A DNA stretch of 64,000 bases from Membranipora membranacea. Its lineage: Eukaryota; Bryozoa; Gymnolaemata; Cheilostomatida; Membraniporidae. The translations under genes were made by a program, and so were the position numbers. Below the pieces are notes generated by a model. The model saw nothing but the letters and a program-made list of their open reading frames with translations. It ran no database searches and was not told where the DNA came from. The stretch is from NCBI GenBank assembly GCA_914767715.1, contig OU612073.1, positions 14,694,001 through 14,758,000 of the forward strand. The letters are read 5' to 3'. Below are positions 38,331 through 49,111 of the stretch, one piece after another. The first letter of the stretch is position 1. Every line of letters begins with the position of its first letter.

Positions 38331-38986
38331 CATGGGTGGGCAACCTTTTTATGAAAAAGGCCACAATTTATGGAGTTTGAACTCGAAAGGCCGCAAAATA
38401 TCTGTCAAGCCTAAAGTTTGAGCAGGAGTAACAATTCTGGCAATTCTTTTGGATATACTATAACAGATTTAGGCATATAAACTGCAAAATGTGGCAAGAA
38501 AAATAAGCTCAACAGAGTTACTGGTTCATCTAATCTTACCGGTGTTTTGTGGTGTCATGCTTCTCGTGATTTGATTGTGTACATGACTATATCCCTGTGT
38601 TTCGTGTGTATGGCATAGGGCAGGGTGGGTGCGGGAGGGGTGCTGTAGCGCCCTCCAGCAAGGGGGAAATTGTCGCAAATGCTTGTGAAATAAGAGGCAA
38701 TTTTTCTGCTCTGAGTTAATTTGAAAATAAAGCACTGAAAAGTAGTTTGCAACAGCAGGTTATGATATTTTTGTGAAGAATTGCTTTGGAAGCGAAGCTA
38801 TAAATGCCTAATACAGAATGGCCACCATACATGAAAATTGTGATATCAGAGTGCTTTGTATACTTGTATATCTACATAACAAAACAGGAATTAAAATTAA
38901 TGCGTAAAAACCTTTACAGGCAAAAGGCCGCAAAATATTCCTCATTAGGCCGCACTGTCAAAAAGGCCGCATGTTGCCCACAGCTG
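38331..38986. mobile_element. Non-autonomous hAT-like MITE
   Basis: 656 bp flanked by the 8-bp direct repeat CTATAGAC (38323-38330, 38987-38994). The ends are imperfect inverted repeats: CATGGGTGGGCAACC on the left and CAGCTGTGGGCAAC read inward from the right, both followed by AAGGCCGCA-type sequence. Terminal GTGGGCAAC with 8-bp target repeats is typical of hAT transposons. No transposase frame is present. Empty sites are seen in the duplicated flanks at about 4605 and 25920. Confidence 0.85.
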
Positions 38987-40822
38987 CTATAGACTATATG
39001 TTAAATAAAAATTTGGGTACTTGAATTATTTTCTATATTTTTGCCTGAGATATTTAGCAGTTTCATATTAACTTTATAATCAAACAACTATTTCCTTCTG
39101 TCTCTCCATTATTCCACACAAATAAAGAATGAGGTAAAGGCTGATTTATTCGGGAACATTTACAATGATGTTCTGTACTACAACTAATCATTGATGTTAA
39201 CTACATTACAAAAATAACCTAATTCTAAATGATAGATAGCATGAGTTCCAAACAAAACAAAACGTCAGGGATGTATTATATATCCATGTGTACACTTGGC
39301 TTTTTATACAAAATGATCAAGGTACATGAATTAGGCCCCAAGACTGCCTTAAAGCAATTTCAATAGCCTTCAGGCAAAAATTACCGGCAACTGATTTCCT
39401 TTCAGAGCTGAAAAAAAATTGTGATACATAAATACTGGCAACATACAGCATAGTATTGAAGAACTAAGTCTGCGATATGTTTCTGAAGTTTAATCCTACG
39501 AGGATCATGTTTGCTATGATTTGCGTCAGCTGTCTCAGCATGTTGGTAGGACAGCATTCTATGATAAACGGCTGTTTAAAAAACTCATTTATCTCCATTC
39601 CTTCTTTTTCTCACAGCCTCATTTGTCAAGATACATTGGACGGTGCTTATAATAAAGTATATATATACAAAAAAAATATAATGCAAACAACCAAGGTGAT
39701 ATTGATATTTATTTTGTACATTGAGCAGCTTGACCAAGAACAAGACCAAGATAGATTATAAATACACCAGGGATTCGAAGCTATGGTTGGGCTTTCTGTT
39801 TGGTCTTTTATGCAACAGCCTACATTTACAATTCATCAGGCTGTTTTGATATGAGCCATTACAGATCTTTTCTGCATATATTATTACTTTAATATTGTGA
39901 GGTTGACTTTTAATGTTGAATTTATTGAGAAAAAACATTTAGAAAAACTTCGAAGGCTCCGCATACAAAAGCAGACAGGTATCTCAGAGTATCTCTGAAA
40001 ATTGCATGTATTTTTTTTACAGCTAATGGCCACTCGATCAGGAAAAGACTCACTTTGACAGTTATCATAAATTTAAAAAAAAACAAATAAGATGTTATTC
40101 CACTTATGATATACTAGGGCCTGCTGCTGTAAGTGATTAAAGACACTGCTCTGATCTGCAGTTGCAAAATGCTCCTGTGCAAAATTTTTAGCATAATTTA
40201 ATTTATTTGATTTAAAACATGATTTCTTAAAAAAAATTCTTGTTTACTAGGTTAAAGTGGTCATCAATTACATTACGATGAAGTTGGGTGTGTTCCTGTG
40301 TTCCTTAATATCGCAAATATTTCCTGAAGAACAATCAGAGATAGAACTTGACAGCTGAAGGCCAAGGTTGCAGTCAATGCGTGAATTTTATCGTGGTTAG
40401 AGGGGAAAAAAACCGAGAGTAGTTTTGAGTTTGTTCTTTATTGGTCAGCAATAATACAGCGACAGAATGCAATAGGTGTTTAATTATAGTATCTATATGA
40501 AACAAATAAATATCTCTGACAATGATGAAACAAAATCATTCAAAGGTATTAATCCTAGTCTCGCAACACTAATGACTAGAATGCAGCAAACAGTAAAAGG
40601 AAAAATATCGTAATAATAATAGTTCATTTATTTGTATTTTGGGAATAATCTGCTAATATATTATGCGAACAAAATTGTCCTATGACTTGGCAATATATGT
40701 ATATGTTTCTATAGCTTAAAGCAGTGTCCATATGACAAGGTTATCTATATAATGCCTGAAAATCAAACAATAGGGAATTCTGAGAATGATCTGAACTGTA
40801 CCAGAGGTCACCAATATGTATC

Positions 40823-41394
40823 TCACCTTCGCCTAACAGCTTGGTCTTGTCTTTGCCTTGCCGCTGCTGCCTCTGCAATTATTCTCCTTGCTGATGAAGA
40901 TGGAAGACCTGTTGGATCAATCTGAACCTGGGAAGTCGGTAGAATAACTTGCGGCAGTGGAACTTGTCGATTTTGTATAGTAGTGCCAACAGGATTGTTT
41001 TGAAGGTTTGGTACTCTATCTATATTGAAAGTACTGGGGTCCTCAACTATCATAGTTGGTCTAGCCCTTGGTGGAGGTGGAGGTCTGCTGTTGTGTTGTG
41101 AAGAGTCTACAAAACAGCAATGAAAGAAGTTGTGTACCACCATATCAATGAAATTTATAACGATTCCGTTCCACTCAAAAAATTTCACCAGCATAAATAG
41201 ACCAGTGGGTAAAAGAGTATGAAGAGGTTGTTGCCTTACACTTTCATCGCATAACAAACACCGAACAATAATATAAGTCTTCAGCACTGTAAATGTATCA
41301 TGAACTTACCTTCCTGGCATCGAGCACAATTAATAGCAATGAACATTGCCATAGCTACTAGCATGCATTTTGAAGGTGTAGACTTAAACATCAT
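40823..41394 (-). CDS. M5: secreted Pro/Arg-rich protein
   Basis: Coding exons are 41394-41310 and 41106-40823, 122 aa in frame. The signal segment is MMFKSTPSKCMLVAMAMFIA then INCARCQE. The mature part opens DSSQHNSRPPPPPRARPT and continues MIVEDPSTFNIDRVPNLQ, VPLPQVILPTSQVQIDP and ARQRQDQAVRRR; TGA overlaps the intact donor. No exon C is found before the polyadenylation signal on minus at 40437-40442. With promoter, leader exon (41687 to about 41727), splice sites and frame all present, it is among the most credible active genes. Function unknown. Confidence 0.72.
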
Positions 41395-41686
41395 CTTATT
41401 TCACTACCTTGAAGGATGGACACTTTCATTAATGAATACGTAAATGCACACGATTAACAGTTCACAAAATCTTATATTCTGTATCCACTCTGAGAGGATA
41501 AGATTGCCTCTCGTTTCTTAGTTGCCTAGACAGAAAGATTAAATGTAGGTTTCAGTGATTTGCTTTGCAGTTTAACTTAAGCTGATTGTTTTTTCCATGG
41601 AAAGTAAATACTGTTAGCAGCATCCCAATGGAGTCTTTGGAATGAAAAATCTATACTATTAAAAACGAGATGGGAAGTTAACTTAC

Positions 41687-42004
41687 CAATTCAATGCGTT
41701 CAGTTTCAGTATCAGCTTGTCTGTGTCTAAACGAACCAACAGCCAAGGATTTATATAGTAATGGGTCACCCAATTGCTTCTTATAACCAGCGAAGCGTCT
41801 GTGAGAGTACAACAATTTATTTTCCTATCACCCAATCAGAGAGCCAACATAAATCACATTTATGTGTTTTGCAAAAGGTTAAGAAATCAGCCTACAAGAC
41901 AATAAATAATGAATGGGAATAATGATGTGATTATTGTTTGAAATTGTTTATAAAACACATTTAAACACATTCCAATGTTTCAAGACCAACCTATTTGGAC
42001 GTCA
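41687..42004 (-). promoter_or_regulatory. M5 promoter and non-coding exon 1
   Basis: GGACGTCA (one base off TGACGTCA) at 41997-42004, the palindrome CACATTTATGTG at 41855-41866, a CCAAT box at 41832-41836, TATATAAAT (as ATTTATATA) at 41749-41757, and leader exon to 41687 before GTAAGT. Sequence 42005-42430 is distal family flank with no gene. Confidence 0.72.
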
Positions 42005-43707
42005 CAAGGTTTTCCATCATCATGAGGTAACCTTAGTTAAAAGCTTAGATAAAAAGATTTTAATTAGGACAATGATGTCAGTGAAATTGCAATAGCTTCT
42101 AACACAAAGTTATTTCCCAATCAAAAACAAGTTAGCAATGGCCCGGAACAACGGGGCTTTGTGAATTAAAATAGAGTTGTGACTTCCATATTTTCTGTAC
42201 CAATGATGATATTTAAGCAAAAGATCCAACCTAAGTTGAACCTATGAAAGGCTCAACAATGTTGTGTAAATATGAATTGTAAGGTCCATGCTTGGCCAGT
42301 GCAACATTCACCATAAAACATTAGCTCAAAGCATTGTCATACTACCTAACTATAACAAAATTTACCCAAAATAATAATATTCATCAATGGCCACAGTTGA
42401 AGAATAGAAATCCAAAACTTATTTATTGCAACCTGATTGAACCTACATAATGACATTTATATTCAAGCCGCCAACCTCAGCTGAAGACTGAGAAATGATG
42501 GTTCTTTGAGATACCCTCATGATTATGCCAAGTTACCCTCAATCTAAAGGCAGATCTGAGCGTTCCATGGGAACCCAATACCTCCCGCACTTGAGTGTTC
42601 GGTGGCAGGCTTGCTAGCTAGCCAATTGAGCTTCTTCTTTTTCTATCTTAATTATTGAATTCAATTTTACAGGGTAGTTTGTCATACAATCATATGAAAG
42701 TGAAATAGTGGCAGTTGAACTTGAAGAGATACTCGAAGAGTTGTCTGAGCCAGATGTCCTGATGTTATGATGACATTGTTTGTCTTAATTCAATGGATAT
42801 ATAAGTCATCTCTGTCCAATCAATTAGGATGTTTAAAAGGTAATTAAAACCTATTTCATGTGAAACTATTTGTTACTTAATGTTAAGTTGTGCTGTCAAA
42901 TGTTTGGTTGGGATGTTCCACCAACTCTGGGAACTATTGACTCTGTTCCAACCCGTTCCATATCATGTCAACAGCCACTATTTCACTTCCTCATGAGTTG
43001 TTTGCTATACAGACAAGACTAAAAAAACTAAATCAATAGTAAAGACATAAAAGGAATAAGCTCAGGCAGTTAGATGGCAAGCCTGTCATCCAACATTTAG
43101 GTTTATGAGGTATTGGGTACCCAAAGAATGTCAGACCTGCTTGGAATTTGAGAGCATTTTGGCTCCATCAAGACGGTCCCTCAAGTCACCATTGTTACTC
43201 AGTCTTCAACTGAGGTGGGCATTTTGATTTAATTAAAAAGGTATAATCAGTCACCCTATCAAACAAAGGACCTTGTTGATCATACCAGTTTATACCAAGT
43301 TACAATAATTGGGCTTTTGCATTTCTAGTCTTAACTACATGTCAAGATTAAAAGTAATTGCTTGGAAAATCTTGGTGATATCTATTCGGTGATCATTAAG
43401 AAACGATTTTGCACTGGCCGAGCGTAACATCTAGGTTACATTTTATATTACACAGCACTTTTGAACGTTTTAGAATTTCCGATTTAGGTTAGATCATTTA
43501 CTTATATATCAACATTGATATAGAATATTCAGAAGTAACCCTAACTCTATTTAATTACATGAAGCATTCATAGGCTTTGCCAGCGATCGCAAAGTATTTT
43601 CGATTGGGAAATGAGTTTGTACTAGAGGATAATGCAATTTAACTGACATCATTAATGATTTGAACCAAGTTTTGCCTTAGGTTATTTCATGATCAAAGCA
43701 CACATTG

Positions 43708-44039
43708 TGACGTCAAAATAGTTTGATTCTGTAGTAATAAAATGTGTTTTTGTAAGTTTTACGCTTATATCCTGTTTAAATAATTTCAAACGATATTACG
43801 TCTGTTGTCTCAAACACCGATTTCTTAATCTTGAGCAAAAAACATAAATTTGATATATGTTTGCCTTCTGATTGGTCGATAGGGCAATAAATTTATTCCG
43901 GTCTGTACTATCACAACAGACGCCTAATGGCTTTGTGGTGAGAGCAATTGGGTGGCCTACTACTATATAAATCTCGGCTGTTGGTTCATTAAAACACAAG
44001 CAAGCTGATACCAAAACTGAAACTTCACACACAAAATTT
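43708..44039 (+). promoter_or_regulatory. P6 promoter and non-coding exon 1
   Basis: TGACGTCA at 43708-43715, TTTCTTAATCTTGAGC at 43821-43836, a reverse CCAAT box near 43871, TATATAAAT at 43964-43972, and leader exon from about 43994 to 44039 before GTAAGT. The spacing from CRE to TATA is about 256 bp and is almost constant (245-280 bp) across the family. Confidence 0.78.
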
Positions 44040-44385
44040 GTAAGTTTATTTTCTGTCTCTTTTATAATTCAATAGTATATATTTATTTCATTCCAATGTT
44101 TCCACAGGGATGCTGAAAACAGATATGTAGTATACAAACCAGAGCCTTGGGTCAAAGCGCTTGGGTGGACGGGGGCCTCAGACTAGACTAGACTACACTG
44201 AAAGCTCTATCCAATCTTTCTAGGTGTCTAGGTGGCTAAGAAATGAGAGGCAATCTAATGTTCTCATATAAGAATAGATACCAAAAAAAACACCAAATAA
44301 ACCAAAAATAAGATTTCATGAACTATTGTCAGATCCATTAAATCTATTCATAAATGATGTCTATTATTCCAGGTAGAGAAATAAG

Positions 44386-45258
44386 ATGATGTTTACGCCT
44401 TCACCTTCAGAATGTATGTTAGTAGCTATAGCAATGCTCAATGTCATCATTGGTGCTCAATGCCAGGAAGGTAAGTCCATGATACTTTTGCTGTACTGAA
44501 GATTTTTATTATCATTTAGCGTTTGTTATGAGATGAAAATGTAAGGCTCTGTGACCACTGATCTATCTAGGCAGGTGGACATCTTGAGAGAAAAACTGAA
44601 TTGTTAAAACTTTCACGGCTATGGTGGTACAAAACGTATTTCATTGCTGCTTTGTAGACTCTTCACTTGGCCTTGACAACAACAGACCTCCACCAAGGGC
44701 TAGACCAACTATGTTAGTTGAGGACCCCAGTATTTTCAATATAGATAGAGTACCAAACCTTCATCCTGTTGGCAGTAATATACAAAATCCACAAGTTCCA
44801 CTGCCGCAAGTTATTCTACCGACTTCTCAGATTCAGACGGATCCAACAGCTCTTCGTGCTCCCTCAGCAAGGAGAATAGTTGCAGCGGCAACAGCAGCGA
44901 AGAGGAGACAAGGGAAAGCTGTTAGGCGAAGGTGGGATACATATTGGTCACGACTTATGCGTGTATCCTGCATGATGATCAAAATGCAATACAGCTGAGT
45001 TAGGGCTTTGCAAAACTGAGTCTGAGTTTATTTTTCCAATCTTTGTAACTGGTCAATATCTGTTGATGTGAACATATCAGGTTCATGGCCATGTGGCTCT
45101 CAGAAATCCTTTGAATGCCAACAGCAGTTTAACTGATCATTGGTATAGCTCGCAATCTGAAATGAAGTATGTAAAGAAGTATTCAAATTGTTTCTAGATG
45201 TGGAAACAGACGTTGTCGAAACCAAAATACTCAACAGAACAACAATGGAAAGAGATAA
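44386..45258 (+). CDS. P6: three-exon secreted cationic peptide precursor
   Basis: Coding exons are 44386-44470, 44658-44931 and 45198-45258; they sum to 140 codons with stop (139 aa). Residues 1-28 are the signal segment MMFTPSPSECMLVAIAMLNV then IIGAQCQE. Residues 29-97 are Pro/Asn-rich (DSSLGLDNNRPPPRARPT, VPLPQVILPTSQIQTDP). Residues 98-120 are a basic, Ala-rich stretch ending KAVRRR. The last exon adds CGNRRCRNQNTQQNNNGKR: two Cys four residues apart and a C-terminal Gly-Lys-Arg, the usual signal for trimming and C-terminal amidation in peptide precursors. Here the donor is GTGGGA, so the unspliced frame does not stop at RRR. This is the reference gene for the family; the biological role is unproven. 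Confidence 0.75.
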
Positions 45259-46124
45259 AGGAAAAAATCCAGTGACAAGAGGTTGCAAAGGAAATTGCTC
45301 TGATCCTGACTGAATTTCTACATAGAACTAACATATTCAATAACATCTATGCAATCACCTGCTGCCGATCAGTTGTGCTAGTGGCTTACCAATAAAATGA
45401 AGCCATATTAAATATAAGTACCAGAACATGAATACATTGTTATATCGGGTGTTAATGAATATCCCACAATGCAATTTTTATGAATTCAGGGTCTTATGGT
45501 TCATGTAGGTGCTATGTAGGTCACAAAACTTGCCAAATCCGTTCTTATTTATTAATTTTTTACCCATGATATTGGATGCAACAATAAACTTAAACTAACT
45601 AAACTTGAACACAATTATCAGCAGGGCATTATATATGATGGTATCTTCTACTTATCTATCTCTTATCTATATAGTTCCAAATGATACATAGCGTGAGTTC
45701 CAAACAAAATGATGGATGGAGGAGGGTGTGTTATAAAGCCATCTGTGTGTTTTATTTTTGTTATTTGAGATGATCAGGGTACATGCATATGGCCCAAAGA
45801 CTGCCTTAACACATTCCCTAGGAGCCTTCAGACACACATCACCATCAACCGACTAACGTTTCATTTCAAAGCTGATCAATGAATTATAATGTACAAATAC
45901 AGAGAGTAAGACCATACTGCAAACTATCAAGTTGATATTATTATATATTTTGTTCATTGAGGGACCAGAAGAGAAGTAAGATCGTTAGATCACACATTCG
46001 CACAGTAACAGGAAGTATGCACTATATTGTAAATCATAATTACAAAAGTGAAAATTGTTTTCAATACACTGATGGGTGAAATAAAAAGAAATACCAAAAT
46101 GTATATCGCATTTAAAAAGGTGTT

Positions 46125-48800
46125 AAAAATTATTTAGAACATCCTTCACACGCACTTTTAGATAACATGTTGAACTGATGCCTAAAAAAACCTGATCTCT
46201 GTGACTAACCATGTCGAAATGCAAATCAGCCCAAACAGAGAAAACATGATCCTGGTGATTTTTTGTCAGATTTACAGTTTTTTGCAGAGAAAAATAAATT
46301 AACAGTAAACCGACTTCCGAAAAATCCAATTGACCAGGTGCCGTTACTCTGAATTAAAAACTGTAGGAAGCAGAAAGCTTTTTGAAAAGTAAGGGGAAGA
46401 TAACTAAGATAAATAAGCTTTTTTTTTACTTTAAATAACTGACCATTGACTCTAACACTGCCCTGCACAGTTGCTAGAAAATTGTGCTCAAGTCTCTATA
46501 ATTATACCAACTGAACACCTCGAATAAATATCGGTTTTTAAAAGAGATTTTCTACATCTGGTTACTTGAAAGTTATTGGATTATTGTGTTTCCTGTCTCA
46601 ACTGTTAGTTTTTTTTGTATTTTGTAACTGGGAATAAATAGTGGCAAAATCACAATTAAACAATCAAAACATTCTTGTTTAATCAGTAGCGCAGTAGGCG
46701 CCCGTATCTTTCAAGTAGCAGACAACCATGAAAGTTATATTTTGATATTTGATGCGTAATGATGTACTCCTCTAAATTTGCATGTTATAAATAAACATCA
46801 AATTAGAAAATTCTAATTATTTTAATTTCAAACTCTCTTCAACCATTTTATTCAGCAACACAAATACCCAAGATGGTGGCTGAGTGATTATTACTCTCCA
46901 AATAATCTATATTGGAAACAGTTGATGCATAAAATAATTTGTTTCTGGAATTTATGTAGTCATCTTTTGTTCATTTCAATCTTAATACATAAAAAGTCAT
47001 CTTAGTTACAAAATTATCTACAAAGACAATAGAGTTGCTTTCACATAAACAAAACATACCTTCTCAACTTAATTCAGCCATCGGGGTTAAGGGGCTGCTG
47101 ACCGCCCTTTGGTGCAGAACCAGAGCTTATACCTCTGATTTTCATTGCTGAGAATGTTACCTACCTGTGAGGGGGGATTGCATCTTGATTTATATGAAGT
47201 GTTGCCAGTGGTGTATGCTACTTTAAAAATAAATTATTTTAGATTGATTTTAGGTAAATAGATGTTTTATTCTATCACACATTTGGCATATAAGCGTTAA
47301 AAGATCTGTTAGTTCCTGTTTAAGTTATGATGACTAAGAAGAGAAATATTGCATCCTCTTGTCAATTGCAATAAGATGTATGGGATTATGGATGTTACTT
47401 ACAATTATCTATTTCAAGATAAGCATTTTAAGAGAGGCTGTACATAGATTGATGTGCACTATGTTATGCCACCGTGAGAATAATATTAAATTATTACGAG
47501 ATTGAGGTATCGATAGAATGATTTAAAGGAGTATAAAAAATCGGAGATCGGTCACGGAAGTCCTTTAACTGCATCATTATAAAAAGGTACAGTTCACTAG
47601 ATTTGCATAAAGTTAGAGTTTTAATTGCTAATAAAAATAGCTTCCAACCTCAAAGTATAAGTTTACTTTTCATTTACCTACTTTCTGTGTAGGAATTGTC
47701 TTGACAACATCAATGTGGGCACAACTCATACCTACAAAACGGCGATAAAAGACAAATTTATAAAGATTTAAAAATTCAAGTTGAATCACTCCACCAAGCT
47801 AAGTCATGTGCTTGCATCAAATTCAACTCATAGAATCTCCAGTGGTGGAAATGAAAAAATTAAGTGTCTATACATCCATTACAACGATCGATGCAATGCG
47901 AAGAAAACAGCAGTTAAGGTTTTAAGGGGTGCTGTAGGCCCCAAAAAACGGTTAGGGGCGGAGAATTTCCCAGCAATAGAAGGCCTATTTTAGGCATAAC
48001 TTGATACCAATTGAAACTAATAATTGGGGAGATAGTGTTCAACAAAAATGAGATAATCCTATTCATCATTTCAGAGCATAAACTGAAAATATTTATTTAA
48101 AATTCAACACTTTTTTATAACTTATTCTAAATGATATATGAAGACCTATACATAGTATGCAGCAGTGATAACTGGGAAATACCTATAGACTTATTGCAAG
48201 TGTAAAGGAATTGTTATGAGTTTTCTTTGCACCATATACAATCGTATAGGCCCATAACCTCCCCTAAAAATCCCACTACTGTCACCTTATCTAACATGGA
48301 ACGAGGGGCAGTGTTTTGAAGCTAACATGACCTCACACAGGATTAGCAGGCTGGATAATCAAATTCATATTAGTATCTAAGACGTCAAAACTTGCAGTCA
48401 ATGCAAAATAAATTATACGACCCACTTGCTTCCGTAAATATTGACAGAGATTAAATGTTAATCTCTGCGATCAGAGAAAATCCACTACTACAATGGATAA
48501 GCTGATTGGCACATTCCATTTGTTTAATTTATTCACACTGTCTCACACCTCAAAAGATCATGCGTGAGTAATGCAAGTTTACAGGTGATCAAAAAGTAAT
48601 TACCAACATCCCTTGTCAGGAACTATCCTTTCTCTTCCCTTATCCCAGGGTCTGTACATACTTTTTTGTACCACAGCACAGTCGATCATGTAATCATTAA
48701 ACAATCAATTCATAGTTGCGCACTTCCATGCAGTAGTTTTTATTACTGTTGGTGGGAAGATTAGTGTTGAACAGGAGATGCATATGGCAAGGGCGTTGGC
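46125..48800. other. Unique spacer, no gene seen
   Basis: Beyond the edge of the duplicated blocks. Short frames at 46123-46468 (minus) and 47781-47993 (plus) have no splice partners, signal sequence or family motifs, and I do not call them. Confidence 0.45.
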
Positions 48801-48819
48801 ACAAGTTTGAGAAAAAGAT

Positions 48820-48884
48820 TGGTTCATAAAAATGTTGGCAAGATTCATTTCTTTGTCAGGCATTCTTCAGACAGCCAGTGAAAG
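48820..48884 (+). promoter_or_regulatory. Possible P7 leader exon
   Basis: CATAAAAATG at about 48826 could serve as a TATA-like element, and GCCAGTGAAAG/GTGAGC offers a donor at 48884. A matching acceptor-like site, TTAAAAG/GTTGAG, precedes the P7 start. No CRE or palindrome of the 1-46 kb type is seen. Confidence 0.25.
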
Positions 48885-49111
48885 GTGAGCTGAGATCTTT
48901 TTTTTCATAAATAGAAGACTGTTTACATTTTTTCCTCAATTTTTCATGCTTGGTGATTGAGAAAAAATAGTCTCAAATCATCCAAGAAGGACAAGTTGAC
49001 AAGTTGTCACACTCTGTTGACTGGCATTATGTGATCACATCTGAATGTTCAGATTCCTATGTTGTTGATGCCATATATTTTGTTTCATTGTTAAAAGGTT
49101 GAGATTGAGTT

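Larger units (their letters stand above)
42430..46125. repeat. Inverted copy of about 16.2-19.56 kb
   Basis: Positions here match the reverse complement of 16200-19560; paired coordinates add up to about 61985 (17951 with 44032, 17370 with 44621, 19560 with 42430). It brings the distal tRNA-like repeats, the promoter and the whole gene P6, which is the inverted sister of M4. The copy here keeps about 430 bp around 44947-45380, including exon C, that M4 has lost. Confidence 0.85.

Noticed and set aside
39477-39761. Repeated short frame with MFAMICVSCLSMLVG, as a small secreted protein
   Set aside because: Length and ending differ between the five copies, and there is no promoter, acceptor or leader of the family type. 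Most likely duplicated flank.
44386-45258. Membership in the sea urchin 185/333 (SpTrf) immune family
   Set aside because: That family has a two-exon layout with Gly-rich and His-rich regions. The three coding exons, polyproline segment, RRR tail and absence of a His-rich part do not fit.
46123-46468. Minus-strand frames of 68-80 aa
   Set aside because: No homology to the family, no signal or splice context; expected by chance in spacer.
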